From Isoetes taiwanensis (lineage: Eukaryota; Streptophyta; Lycopodiopsida; Isoetales; Isoetaceae): a stretch of DNA of 64,000 nt. The stretch's first letter is position 1, and each line of letters opens with the position of its first letter. Both the position numbers and the translations under genes were made by a program. The DNA lies in NCBI GenBank assembly GCA_021234155.1, contig JAJEKV010000278.1:374001-438000 (forward strand). Direction: 5' to 3'. Shown piece after piece: positions 1 through 11,967 of the stretch. The notes beneath the pieces were generated by a model. The model was not told where the DNA came from, made no database searches, and saw only the letters and a program-made list of their open reading frames with translations.

Positions 1-1706
1 TGCAATTGCCGATCTACTTTGCCACCGGCTCCAGAATATGTGGATTCCATCATTTGCTCCATGAACTATTCTGAAATTTATAGATGCCAGCAGAAGGGCT
101 TGGAACTCGATCCTTGGCTGCAAGGAGTTGCATGAGCCTGGTTGGTGAAAGAATGGTCCTCTTCTTTTGTAACTGCCATGGTTTTTCCTTGTTGAATAAA
201 AAATTGCCTACATCCAGGTAAGAACATGATTTGAAGTGACATCCCAACTTCTTTGGTATTGTTCATTTGTTATATTTTGTCTGTAGTTTGAAATGCCAAA
301 GCTATCTCTCAATGCAAACATCCTCATTATCTATATATATCACTTGCTACATCAATAAGTATAGTGTGACTTGTATGTACTGTGTAGTTTTTTTTTTTTT
401 TTTGCGTTAATTAATTAAATATAATATGTACAATAAATCTAATCTCCTTTAAGAAATGAATTTTAACAAACTGGAGTTCAATCGCGCCTAGCGCGAGAAG
501 TTAATATGGTTTTGTATGAAACACTTTTAGATATGTTTCGTTTCCTCAAGTAGACTGACTCGCTCTCACCAAACATCCTTATTATCTATATATCTCACTG
601 GCTACATCATTGAGTATAGTGTACTGATCTAATCTTTTATAAGAAATGAATTTTAACAAACTGCAGTTTGGTCGCGCCTAGCGCGAGAAGTTAATATGGT
701 TTTCTATAAAACACTTTTAGATATGTTTCGTTTGATAGAAAACCATATTAATCTCTCGCTCTCAGTGCGAGAAGAGAAAGAACCAGAAATAATATATACT
801 TGAGTTGACAAATTGTGTAAATAAATTTTTTTTTATTCCAAAACATTTATATAACAGAGCTTTATAAAAACTATTCTGGTAAGACTGGTAGCAGTGGTGC
901 AGGATCAACAATTATTGTCCTCTGTACAATATAATCTAGTATATCTGCCCCAGGTTTGTCATTTCAACAGGCAGTTCATTTTGGCCTCCAGCATTCCTGA
1001 ATGGTAGGTCCTTAGACTCTCTAACAAATTTTTTTGTCCAGCTTCTAGGACTAAGAAATGGCTCAAAATAAAGGTAATGCCAATCGATGCAGCTGCATGG
1101 AGGACTACTTCTGTTATCTGGGCATTGAACTCGGCTTCTGTTAAGCCTGCCACTTGCTGCACTGCACTTCCACATCCATCTCTCTCCTTAGAAACGGGGA
1201 GGAGATGGTCGAACTTGTACACCAATCTGTGAAAATCCCTGAATAGGGTGGCTTTCGGGGTATCTCTGTGAAGTGCCCTGTCCTTGGCTTTGGTGAGGCT
1301 CAAGGCCAAGCCTCTCGTGGACATGAACTTCATTGGTAGCATTGACATGCACCAAACCAGTTTGGTAACCCATTGAGCAAAAAAAACTGCAGACATTGGA
1401 ATGGCGAAATGATATTTGTACTGATTTAGCAAATACGAAATGCGATATGTGCTACAAAATGGGATATGTACTGACGTGTCTAGATCTGTTATGTCACAAA
1501 CAGAAATATGTTGTATGAGTCGCGCCCAACGCGACATATCTATATTTGGTAAATTGATATACCTTTCTTATGTATTTCATATAATTATTGTCCATACGGG
1601 TCGCACGCACTGTCGCGCGTAGCACGCTGTAGGCATTGTATAAATATTTTCTTATTGTTAATGTATACAATACTATGTTTTCCTCAACCTTTCTTTTAAT
1701 TTTCAG
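1..1706. repeat. Non-coding region with ~190-bp tandem duplication and hairpin
   Basis: I recognise no gene here. A segment starting near 451 is repeated at 641 (period 190): both copies carry AAGAAATGAATTTTAACAAA followed by the short palindrome TCGCGCCTAGCGCGA. The second copy runs into a hairpin with 17-bp arms (691-707 paired with 735-751, starting TTAATATGGTTTTCTAT). Similar CGCG-type palindromes recur near 1520 and 1610. A minus-strand open frame of 192 codons (959-1537) has no motif I recognise and may be chance. The rest is AT-rich with a T-run near 390. Confidence 0.5.
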
Positions 1707-1847
1707 ATTTCTCATGAAGCTAGCGCTGAGGAACCCTGTGACCAAGAACCTCGAGAAGAGAAGAATGATGCTGACTACATGGATGTGAAAGAGATTAATG
1801 CAAATAAGAATGAGCAGCCACCTGAAGCAAATGCAGAAAATATTTAA
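1707..1847 (+). CDS. Possible terminal exon of an upstream gene
   Basis: A pyrimidine-rich tract ending in TTTTCAG (1700-1706) looks like a splice acceptor. It is followed by an open frame of 46 codons ending in TAA at 1845-1847. The peptide is very acidic and hydrophilic (Glu, Asp, Asn and Lys rich, for example EEPCDQEPREEKNDADYMD), as is common for disordered C-terminal tails. Earlier exons would lie to the left, possibly outside the window. I do not recognise a family. The acceptor and the biased composition are seen directly; that this is a real exon is inference. Confidence 0.3.
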   Translation: MSHEASAEEPCDQEPREEKNDADYMDVKEINANKNEQPPEANAENI

Positions 1848-1958
1848 AACCCAGTTGGTGCTAATGAGAAAAGAAGAATAGTAGCTTCCATATTAACATG
1901 GAAGGATGAGAAAGTGAATTTGCATCATCAATGAAACTGAGGATTTGTTGGTAAAGGT

Positions 1959-2489
1959 GTGCTTATACTATGGGATCTTATGCACTACTATAATGGACAG
2001 GCTATTAATAATGACTTTGTGGGAGTCTCCATTTCTTCAATACAGCTTCATAACTTCAGTGTTGAGTTGAAGGACAAACATTGCTATGCTTGCAATAATA
2101 TCAATAGTGGTTTAGAGTTGCCAGCCTTGTTGCTCTGGCCAGTGGACTCCATTGAGATAATAGGAAAAGGGTTGCTTCAAAGAACTGAGCGTGTTGGAGA
2201 AAATAATGTGGTGGTGGATGAAAATGACATTCCTTCCATACCTCCTATGGATGTATCCATGCCAGAAAGAAGGGCCTACAACTTCTTGAAGAGGAAGAAG
2301 AGGAAGAAGAGGAAGGAAAAGGTTGTGAAAGATACTAACAACTGCAGTGAAGAGACCATGCAAGCCATCGGGGGGGATTGTGGCTGTCCCAACAACTGCT
2401 TTGGTAGATTTACAGTGAAAGAACATGTGGAAGCCAGATCAATCTACAAGGAGAAAACAAATGCCAACCACTCCTTTGATACATTTTGA
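1959..2489 (+). CDS. Hypothetical ORF with basic stretch and Cys cluster
   Basis: This is a 176-codon open frame of unknown function, starting at a non-ATG or upstream codon. It has a strongly basic run (KRKKRKKRKEK, like a nuclear localisation signal) at about residues 110-120, followed by a cysteine-rich segment containing CGCPNNCFGRF. Similar Cys-x-Cys motifs occur in transposon-derived proteins of plants and animals, but I cannot name a family. It overlaps no recognised gene. It could be a captured or transposon-derived exon, or a chance frame. Confidence 0.25.
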   Translation: MLILWDLMHYYNGQAINNDFVGVSISSIQLHNFSVELKDKHCYACNNINSGLELPALLLWPVDSIEIIGKGLLQRTERVGENNVVVDENDIPSIPPMDVSMPERRAYNFLKRKKRKKRKEKVVKDTNNCSEETMQAIGGDCGCPNNCFGRFTVKEHVEARSIYKEKTNANHSFDTF

Positions 2490-2590
2490 GGAATTTCCTT
2501 TGCTATGAAGAGCATCCTAATGTCTTTCTCAGAACATTGGAACATATCCTTCCACTTTGATGCATGCACCTTTTGATCCTAACTAGAAAC

Positions 2591-5168
2591 TTAAAAAAAT
2601 GAATTTGTGTGTTCAGTTAATGGTGTTCTTACTGTAATTTGAATTGCAGTAAGACCTCGTGGAAACCCTCCTGTTGCTGCAGCATCTTTACAATAGAAAA
2701 AAAAGTATGCATCAGGATATGGAGCGCTTGTTGGACTCAAAAATAACCTTTGTAACATGGCGTCCCATGTTTCTGCTGGTGGGTTTATGCCATTGAAGGT
2801 TATTTCCTTTGCACCATAGAATGTCCAACTTAATATTTTGGTAGACCCTCTAGTTCTAAGAGGAACTATGTTATCAACTTGAAAAAGCTTGCCTTGTGCA
2901 ATGTGGTTTGCAATAAGGAATTCCACAAATTTCCCAACAACTGATGATGTGAAATACCTTGGGTACCTAAAAATGTGCTCAGCAAGACACCATGGTAAGA
3001 TTGTCTATAAAGCTCATAAGCAACAAAAATGATTGTGTCCTTAGCAATCCATGTGACTGCTTGAACATGATCCTCATCTCTGTACATGTATACAGCATCA
3101 AGAATTCCACCTTGAAGAATGTGACTTGGCAAGTTATACTGCATTGCAATAATGCTTTTCCAATAACTTTCAGCTTCATATGGTTTTAAGTCATCCCAAA
3201 TTTTCACTTGCTCAATGTGTATATCTTTCTTCTTTTTAGCTACGTAGACATCAATTCCCTCATGTATATTATAATCAGAATCCTTGATGATATGACCTAA
3301 GTTTACAATTTTTCCTATCGATCCACCTGTGACATCAAACACACTATCATGCTGCTCATTAGACAAAGATGACGTATTCAACAAAACTTGGACTTATTCA
3401 AATTTAATAGATAGCACTTCAAGGATGGCATTATAAGAATATAAGTATTGTTTAATTCTTCTTGATTGTTATAATTTTCATAAGTTTTAATTATATAAGT
3501 TTTTCTTTAAATAAACACTTCAATAGTTGTTAAAGTATAAAATTCTTTTTCAAACTAATTTTATCTATTTTTAGACATTTTAAGGATATAAGATTTCATT
3601 TTTCAGTGATTTAATAAATTAAAAATTTGGCAATCATGATAATTTCTAAATGATATTCGATGGTTTGATAAGTGATAACTTAAAAATATTAAGAGAATTT
3701 TCACAATTTACAAATTTTTATACTTTTGAAAACACTTTAAAAAAAGTTTTAGGTTGAAATTAATTAAATGATAAAGTTAATGGTTTAATAATAACTATTG
3801 AATAATTTATTATTGATGAAATAAAATATATTGAAAATTAATCAATAATAAACTATTTAATTTTTTTATTTTTTATTTGAAACATAAACATAATGATACC
3901 GAGTTTAAACATAAATGTAATCATTTAATTATTGTCAATTTAGAACTTTCTCTAAATATTTAAGAAAAATAGCATTTTAATCATAAAAAATTTATCTTAG
4001 ATGAAAATTTTAATTCTAAATAGATTAAAGTGAAAATTAGTTTAGAAAGTAATTTTATACTTTGATCAATAAGAGTAAAATTACATATAATTTTATCATA
4101 TTATCCTTCACGTATATCTATTAGATTTGAATAAGTCCAAGTTTTGTTAAATATGTCATAAAGTTAAACTAAATGTCGACATGTAATAGCTCGTTACAAA
4201 ATCCTTGTCACACAACAGATGATGTTCAAGATTCATTCCATAACATAAGTATTGGGGAAGTTTGTGTGATGCATGCCCAACCAAAATTATTCTTGTATAT
4301 TTTCTGTAAAAAGACCATTTATGTCTTATAATCTCAATAACTTGAACCATATCATGATGTTGATTGTCAAATCCGTCAATGACAAAAAACAAATAGGTCT
4401 GATGGCGTGCACAATTGCTCCCTATCTCTTCACACAAAATGCTAGCTCTTTAAAAGCCATCTGAATATTAGGTGATGAGTACAAATCCATACATTCTTTA
4501 TGCAAGTATGGGAAGGATCGAATAATTTTTTGATGCAAAGTTGGTCAATGCTACCATAACTTCCGTGCATATCAATGTACTTCTGCCTTGGTCTATGAAT
4601 TTAAAGTTAGGTTGTTCCTTTTTTAATCTAATCATGATCTCATAAATTAAACAACTTTTTCCCATACCACTCACCCCCAAAATAGGATACAAACTATTTG
4701 AAAAATCACCTGTTTTGCCATGTTTAATCTCTTTATTGGAAGAGCTTGAAGTAGTCTCTTGGAAATCTGGACGACCAATTGATAATGTTGAATTTAACCA
4801 AGAAAGTGGTTCACCAATGCACTCCATCAAAAATTCCAGCTTCTTAGTCCTCTGCATTAAAAAGAATGAAAATGACCTGAAAGTTTTCTCCCTTCCCAGC
4901 TGGTCATGATAAATAATTTTTTTTTGTTTTCTATATATCACCATCCCTTTAAACTGATAATGCCCCATTGGAAATCTATCCTTCAGCCCTGTGTGTGCTA
5001 GCTTTAGATCAAGAAGTTTAAGATCTGAGATCATTTGATCAAAAATCACTCCCATCTTTGTCAAACGAGATATTAATTCCTCATTGGTATCTGCACTTTG
5101 AATATCGCTTGAGATATTTGCTATTAATTCCTCATCATTGGTATCTGCCCTTTGAAAATCTTCCCTTG
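2591..5168 (-). pseudogene. Decayed P-loop NTPase gene, CR/Crinkler-like architecture
   Basis: Read on the minus strand, the pieces appear in order. A helical N-terminal segment (5168 to ~4700) is followed by a Walker A motif GVSGMGKS near 4665, a Walker B-like FFVIDGFD near 4375, and a sensor-like IILVGHASH near 4280. After an inserted MITE (3369-4159) comes a segment of about 150 residues, and then a C-terminal piece with PYPDAYFFF and GLTAIQIT near 2650-2730. NTPase plus an ID...QITV-type C-terminus is the layout described for eukaryotic CR/Crinkler proteins, in which the last domain is nuclease-like; that placement is inference. The gene is broken by the MITE, by at least two frameshifts around 4440-4500 and another near 2920, and by in-frame stops. 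A splice-donor-like GTAAGA follows the QIT codons, so more sequence may lie below 2640. The product cannot be functional as it stands. Confidence 0.5.
3369..4159. mobile_element. MITE copy 1 (791 bp) inside the NTPase relic
   Basis: The left end (ATGACGTATTCAACAAAACT...) and the reverse complement of the right end match over about 45 bp, giving long terminal inverted repeats that include AACTTGGACTTATTCAAAT. The flanks are AAAG (3365-3368) and AAAG (4160-4163), a perfect 4-bp target duplication. The interior is very AT-rich with no open frame. It interrupts the coding sequence of the surrounding NTPase relic. A 4-bp duplication fits Sola-type DNA transposons among others; the superfamily is inference. 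Confidence 0.85.
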
Positions 5169-5838
5169 ATGGCATATTCAACAAAACTTGGACTTATTCA
5201 GATATAATAGATATGGATATCATTTTAAGATTATATGTCATGTCTAATTCTTCTTGATTCTTATAATTTTTACAAGTTTTAATTACATCACTTGATCTTT
5301 AAATTTAAAGTGTAATTGTTATAGAAGCATACAATTGCTTTCTAAACTAATTTTCACGTGAACCTATTTAGAATTAGACATTTCAAAATATAAAATTTTA
5401 ATTTTTAGTGATTTCTTATTAAATTTAAATTTTGGCAATCAGGATAATTCGTAAATGTAATATGATGGTTTGATAAGTGATTGACTTAAAATTATGTGAG
5501 AATTTTACAATTTACAAACCCTTAGCACTTTAAAAATACTTTATAAAATTTTTTCAATTCAAACATAAACGTAATTATTTGATTCATTTCATCTAAACTT
5601 TCTTTAAGCATTTAAAAAAAATAACATTTTAATCGTATAGAGTTCATCTTAGATGAAAAAATAATTTTAAATAGATTTAAAGTAAAAATTAGTTTAAAAA
5701 ACAATTTTAAACTTTTAACTATAAACTGTAAATTTTATAAAAATCAATAAGAGTTAAAAATATATATAATCTTATCACGGCATCCTTGAAGGATATCTAT
5801 TAGATTTGAATAAGTCCAAATTTTATTAAATATGTCAT
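5169..5838. mobile_element. MITE copy 2 (670 bp), same family
   Basis: The ends match MITE copy 1: ATGGCATATTCAACAAAACT at the left and its inverted partner at the right. Flanks are CTTG (5165-5168) and CTTG (5839-5842), a perfect 4-bp target duplication with a different target from copy 1. The internal AT-rich sequence is collinear with copy 1 but about 120 bp shorter. It abuts the 5' end of the recognisable NTPase coding sequence, so two independent insertions hit the same gene within 1.8 kb. Confidence 0.85.
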
Positions 5839-7200
5839 CTTGACCATTAAGAGCTAGCCACCAGCCAAGTTTGATGATATATTAAGAGCTAGCCACCAGC
5901 CAGAGACAGTCTGTTATCGACCATGTTAAATGTAGGGTGTCTTCATGCAGAGAATACTTGCACTGCAATCCCTGCACTGGCTGCAACCAAGGGCCCAAGC
6001 TTCCCATGCCTCCTTATTTCGGGCTGCAGCTTCTCCGTGGTGATCCCGCTCTCCAACTCAGATGTTTGATCAACCACCTGCTCTGCAACTCCGTCTATCA
6101 GGGTCTGATTTCGTATTCGGCTCCCTGTCGCAAAAAGGCCCTATCCGTCTTTTCGATTCTTTTCTTGGTCCGTATATCGAAAAACAATAAATCATTAATG
6201 AAGCCATGTAAATGGGGCCATGGCACCATTTGCATCTCAACATACATTATTGAGAGCATGTATATGGCGCATGAGATGCAAATGGGGCCATGGCGCGATA
6301 CTTTTTAGTATGGATGGGTATGTGAGTAGCTTGGAGCCGTCCTTTGCTCTTAACATCACACAAGAGTTGCATGCAAGTGGTATATCAGCAGATTTGAGGG
6401 ACAGTGGCAAGAATATTACTGGAGAGGTGCATGCAAATGTACTAGTAGTTGATGTGTCTTGAAGAACCTGCGCATCTCGTAATTTTCTGATGCAACTCTG
6501 TAACTTTCTGACAACTTTGTAATTTTTTGGAATTTTGATCACTGGATCAATTATGAAACTGTGAAACTTTGTATTTGAAACTTTGTATATAAAACTGTGA
6601 AACTTTGTATTTGAAACTTTGTATCTGATCAATATTTGAAACTTGCGGCTTTGATCACTGGATCAGTGATATGAAAGTCTGAACTTGTAACCATCACTGA
6701 TATGAAATTGGAAGCTATTGACATTTAAGCTGTGTTGAAATTTAAACTGTATATGAAATTCAAGCTGTGTTGAAATTTAGGTTTGAAATGAACAGGCAAT
6801 CACCTTGAAATTTCACCTTGAAAAATCAAGATGATTTACCCTATAATTTCAAGTGACTAAAATTTCGTACATTGAACGACTATGGCGGAAACATTCTTGG
6901 GCTATGGCGGAGGCCGTTTCATTGCCGGACAGAACCCAATAACGTAAGAACACATCAAGAATAGCTCTGTTTATGGTGGGACCGAAAAAAGGGGAATAGA
7001 AAAATAGGGAACAGAGAGGGTCTATGCTTTGTCACAATGATTTTTTTGCTAGCCTTTCTTACTATTTTCTGCTCGGATCTCTTCTTAAAAAGCGGGATGA
7101 CATTTTTCTCGACAAAAACACTAGGAATGAGAGGTGTTTTATATTTTGTTGCTGATTTATCCATTTGACACTGTCTGTGGAAAAGAAATGCATGCCGGCA
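5839..7200. other. Unassigned region with small repeats and a hairpin
   Basis: I see no gene. A 22-bp unit (ATTAAGAGCTAGCCACCAGC and two more bases) occurs at 5847 and again at 5881. Near 6218-6297 an inverted repeat of about 22 bp (CCATGGCACCATTTGCATCT and its near complement) forms a hairpin. Between 6540 and 6790 the DNA is built from variants of GAAACTTTGTAT and GAAATT(C/T)AAGCTGT, a low-complexity patch. Open frames of 80-131 codons here overlap these repeats and look like chance. Confidence 0.4.
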
Positions 7201-7207
7201 AAGAACT

Positions 7208-7345
7208 TTGCTATGTAAACTATGGCCAACGAAGCTATGCACAGAGCCAGAAGCTGCCGCTCATGCTTATGACGTCAAAAACAGAGCTAAGCTGAACTTT
7301 CCAGAAAACTGTATCTGGCCCGCCAGTCTAATCCTCCTGAAGATT
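7208..7345 (+). pseudogene. AP2/ERF DNA-binding domain relic
   Basis: The open frame contains TEPEAAAHAYDV directly followed by NRAKLNFPEN. In AP2/ERF proteins the second half of the domain reads (T.E.AA.AYD...) then an AA.LRG segment, then (AKLNFP). Here the middle AAxxLRG segment is missing, which looks like a small internal deletion. The residues after NFPEN (WPASL) resemble the PASL stretch that follows the domain in DREB-type factors. No upstream YRGVR/WV half is visible. I regard it as a captured or decayed fragment; a chance match is possible but the run of identities is long. Confidence 0.5.
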
Positions 7346-7826
7346 GTATCTGGCCCAAAGATTTCCAGTGTAATGCTGCTTCTTCCAGTAGTCCTGATTT
7401 TGGGAGACATGGAAAGAGTTAGTATCGCGACCCATTTTGACCCTCCGACGCAACAGAGACATTATGCCCAAAGAACAAAAGATCAAACACTACAAAAACA
7501 GGGAAAAAAAAGGGAATGGGGGATAAAACCAAGCGGCACCGGTATGCACACAACGAAGAACAAAATACGTGGTGTAAAATGGACAGAATTTTACAGTAAT
7601 TTCATCCTCCCGTTTATTATTACTAGCTTATAACACTAAAGCTCTTTAGAAAGCTGGAATTTACTAATAATGGAGAGGAGCATATTTCAGCTCAAATGTG
7701 CTCTCTGATCCAAATAAACTTCCGCATAAATACTTAATTTGGGTCAATCAGGTTTCCCATGTGGCTGCCTCCTACACCCCTACCCATGCCAACTGAGAAT
7801 AAATGATCCTAGAGATGTTACATGCC
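7346..7826. other. Region between AP2 relic and transporter 3' end
   Basis: The frame that starts in the AP2 relic stays open to 7633 but loses any resemblance to a known family. From 7640 to 7826 lies the probable 3' untranslated region of the minus-strand transporter; I see no clear unique polyadenylation signal. No repeat structure was noticed. Confidence 0.3.
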
Positions 7827-10800
7827 TTACTCCATTCCAAAAACGCGTATACCTGTAAATAAAATGCAAATTAGAGGCGCTACCAGAACTATATAAGGAA
7901 CAGTAAGAAGAGTTTGAAGTGAGCAAGAAACAAAAGAGAGAACATGTGGAAATGTTCCCATGAGAAACCATTCTGTGGGGGAGAGGTACCTAATGTAGGG
8001 ACCAAAACTGAAAGTGTCGCAATTCCAAAACATTTCAACAGAATGCCGTTACTAATAGTATCTGTGACCTTCAAGTATCCTGTAGCATATGCGATTGCAT
8101 TTGGAGGAGTCGAAATTGGCAGCATAAATGCATAAGATGCTGATATTGCACCAGTTAACATAAGAAATAGCGGATGCCTATGTATTGACAAAGCAACATC
8201 TGCTAGAAGTGGAAGAAAAATAGTTGCTGCAGCATTATTTGAAGTAAACTCTGTCACCAAGCTAACAATCAAGGCTATCACAGGTGTGATAAATGCATAA
8301 TTTGTTGACTTCAAGAAGCCAAAACTCTGACTGATCCACACTGAGAGACCACTAGTTTTGATACCTTCAGCCAATGCAAAACCTGAATGCAGAATGGCAA
8401 TGTTATCTAAAACTGAAGATGAGGGCTACAAATAAATCTTCAATTCCTTATCTAACACAGCAATTACCTCCACCCAATAGAAGGACTATGTCCCAAGGGA
8501 GTTGCTTGCAGCCACCCCAATCCATAAGCTTCGCACCAGGGCTACGCTTGTTTGGTATAATGAAGAGAAACGTCGCCATGAAAACCTGTAGTCTTAATAA
8601 ACAACACTCAATTCTGTATGTAAATGCATATGCATGTCGCAGTATGGGGTAAAATATGCAAAAGAATAAAGTCCTATACTGCTTCATAACGGAAAGCATG
8701 AGGCACAATAGTTTCTAACATTACCTGGCTATAACACATTGCATTAATTATCCACAAACTCTAATACGGCTATAAAGATGACAAGATTGAATATCCTGTA
8801 AAACAATCTAATCTTGAATATATGGATTGACATGCATATGGTCAAATTCATCTGCATCTTGGCACACTTGCAAAACTTGCAAGCAAAGAATTTGCATCTT
8901 ACTCCTGGCTCATGTCCCATGACTGTCCATATTTCATTCTATCACTTTCTTCTCTTTTCAGTTGCGGTGCAGTCATCATACCATATTGTGATTCCCACAT
9001 TATCATTGATTTGCAAGCCAAACCCTTTATACTTCATCCCATATGCTCTGATTGTGATACTGAAGCTGACGTCTCTAATGTCACCACCACTCCACATTTT
9101 CAACACTTTATTTGTTCTACACTCATGATAGGCGGTTCAATTCACTGCCTTCGCCAAATTATATACAATAAGAGGAATATGGCCACCCCTCCAATAACTT
9201 GCAACTATCAACTTAAAATTGCAGCATTGCCACGCTTCTTTCTTTACATGTAAGACCATATATATCTATCTCCCCAATTCATAAATAAAAAATGGAATAA
9301 AGGGTAAGAAGATCACTACCATTGAGCCCCTGACTTGGGTTCTGATGTACCATTGTCTTAAATCCATGAAAACAAAAAGATCTACGTCATTTTTAATGTT
9401 GCACCCCAAATACAACCTTGCAATCCAACCCTTCAGGTCCAGTGGAAAATTTGATGAGAATTGGTCTTAGTTATGCTGGCTTGATGTCTGAAGAGAGGCC
9501 AACATCTTGGTTAAGGTAAAATGCAGCAACTGGTTCTGAGGCACAATGCAACAAAGGACATGCAAAAAGAGTCACTTCTATTATACCAAATGTTACTAAC
9601 CATTTTGGACTTGTGGGCATTTCGATTTTGTAATTGATGCTTTCTCATCACAATTTCATGTGTTATCTCTAGTTAAGTGTTTCAGTGTAGCTAATGCTCA
9701 ATCAAGAATCTCTAAAAGACCGAATCAAGAAAATGAGAGAGAGATAATAAATACTTCAAATTTGATGCTGGATCTTATGATGAATGGCTTACACTAGCTG
9801 TTCCATCTCCAACAAAATCATTAAAAAGTGAACCCCATCCAGGAAGGTTTCCAATTGACCTTGTCATCCACAAGCCTCCAAGCACCTGCAAACACAAAAA
9901 GCCTTGCTTGAAGTGCAAAACTTTCAAGGACATCTAAGACTTACCAATGAATACACAATGGTGAATGCCACCATTATCAAAAGAAGAAAAGGAAAAAGAC
10001 AGTTCAAAACTCGAAAGACCTGCGCTTAGATACCCCCTTAGCTTCTATTGTTATAACAAACGTTTGCTATCGACTAATGACGTTCATGACAAATGGCATG
10101 TGCCAAAAACAAGAACCTCGGACATCCCAATATCCTAATGGTCCACCTCGCTCCTTATCCGCAGCTTTCTCTATCAAGAAATGTTTTTCACTCATTTCAT
10201 TCTTCCCATCTTCGGAGGGACGTGCACAATTTTATCGTTAAAGGGCATATCAAATATCAGGACTTCCATGGTGCCAGCCTGCCTCCATTTTCACCAATAT
10301 GGAAATCAAGTTGCTTGTGGTTGGGAATGACCATTCAAAGACAGGATCAATCTCATGACCACCTCAATGAAACAATGAACTTTCAGCATTAACTTGAAAC
10401 CTTTTTCTTGCGTCAGGTTGTTGGAATCAAGAATGAATTTGATATACCACAAAAGTAGCAAAGCAGACAATCAGGGCTCCATCTCTTCTAAAGCTGGTTT
10501 TTCAACCAGGAACATACATGGAAGAACTGATTCAGGATTTAATGTATCAACTTAACAACAAGAGATTGCTCCAGCATACCATGAAGATAGTAAGCACAGC
10601 CTTTTCGGCAAACGAAAAAGGGCCTGCCAAAAGTACCCGTCAGAGAGGTTCACCTACCAGAACTTGTAAATTATGGTACATGTAAGAAAAAAATGTGATA
10701 TCTGTGGCTGGTTGATTGGGGATGACAGCTTATACACGCCACAGGAAGAAGAAACACAAAATTTACCTAGAGCGTCAAATTCTTCACGCATGCTTGAGCG

Positions 10801-11967
10801 GGTCAAGGACTGCGAGACTATTGTGACTGTGCTCGATGAGCAGTACCTCAAGCACAAAAAGGCCCAACAGAAGATGAGCAATATAACTGCCAGAGGCAAC
10901 CCAAACAGAATCCACTGTAAGTATGAGACTGGAGGTTCTGTTGGAAATTCTCTGCTCCATACCCCTGCTAGAATCAAATTGACTCCTGTTCCTGTCAGTG
11001 TTGCCAAGCCACCAATAGACACAGAGTACGCAATGGCTAACACAACAGCTTTCCCATATTTTGCTATATCTGCTAATTCCTGTTTCTCCAAGTAATCATG
11101 AATACTTTTTCTTCGAGAGAACAGAGACTTTTGTGTCCACAATGGCCCATGGTCCCTAGAAGGTACCACTCCTCCTTGCATTGAAGCTTGGCCTCTTCTA
11201 TCATACTCTAATTGTAAAGATTCAAACAATTCTCTAATTTCATGGGCATGACTTTTAGCAAAGGATATGTGTCTTCCGTCGTCACGAGATGGACTAGAAT
11301 CCATTAACCTGCTAAGTTTTTGATAAGCTTCTTCAAAATCTTCAGAGCCACATATTGGACAAAACTGTGATACAAATGCAGTATGTCCACTTTCTAGTTT
11401 GTGCAACATACCAATTGAAAGTGGAACCATCATCATTGCCGTGGCAGTATTAGAGATGAACATGCTCACAAAAGCAGGGCCAACACAGAAACCCAACAAA
11501 AGAAGGCGAGGTTCCATTTTCTGTCCACCAAAAAAAAGCAATGTTTTTAAGGCTAAACGCTGATGAAGATTATAGCGCTCAACTGCAAGGGCCAAAATAA
11601 ATGAACCAAGGACAAGGGCAATGGTGTCATTCATATAGGTCATTGCAACAGCATCTGCTTTCATTATTCCAAGCATTGGAAAAAGAAAAAGGGGTGCCAA
11701 GGAAGCAACAGCCACAGGAACTGCCTCTGTTACCCACCAGACACAAACCCAGCTTAAAATTGCAAGCATATGGACACTCTTACCTCCATGAACATGATCT
11801 TCGTCCAATCTAACGAAACCCAAAATTAAGGCAGCTAATATAGGCCCGAGAGCTAATCCTACGTTGTGCATCTGCGATTTGAACCTCTGTATAATGTCCT
11901 GTATGAAGGGAGTGCCCATAAAGGGTTTTGAATGGGGCTCTTTCTGGAGGAGAGCTTCTTCTTCCAT
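7827..11967 (-). CDS. Tonoplast-type dicarboxylate/sodium symporter (DASS, SLC13 family)
   Basis: Six exons join in frame to a 624-residue protein: 11967-10767, 10623-10580, 9885-9793, 8585-8468, 8382-7990 and 7852-7827. Every intron has GT and AG ends. It is a membrane carrier of the DASS family that in plants moves malate and other dicarboxylates, usually at the vacuolar membrane. Visible family motifs are [12 protein letters not shown] (about 171-182), [10 protein letters not shown] (about 323-332), [11 protein letters not shown] (about 529-539) and LPISTPPN (about 573-580), the two SNT and two T-P loop pairs that bind substrate and sodium, with about a dozen hydrophobic segments. The start is the first ATG after an in-frame TAG 21 bases upstream. 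It is longer than the ~540-residue Arabidopsis homologue because of a hydrophilic insert at about 190-300 that contains [10 protein letters not shown]. All reading frames are intact, so it is probably functional. Confidence 0.92.
8586..10579 (-). other. Large introns of the transporter
   Basis: Introns at 8586-9792 and 9886-10579 hold no other gene that I can support. They are AT-rich with several modest open frames (up to 113 codons at 8912-9253) lacking any recognisable motif. Splice sites read on the minus strand are GTAAGC / CTACAG around 9792 and 8586, and GTATGC / TTGCAG around 10579 and 9886. Confidence 0.6.

Noticed and set aside
959-1537. 192-codon minus-strand frame as a real protein
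   Set aside because: No motif, no clear ATG context and no partner exon; left only as a note in the region entry.
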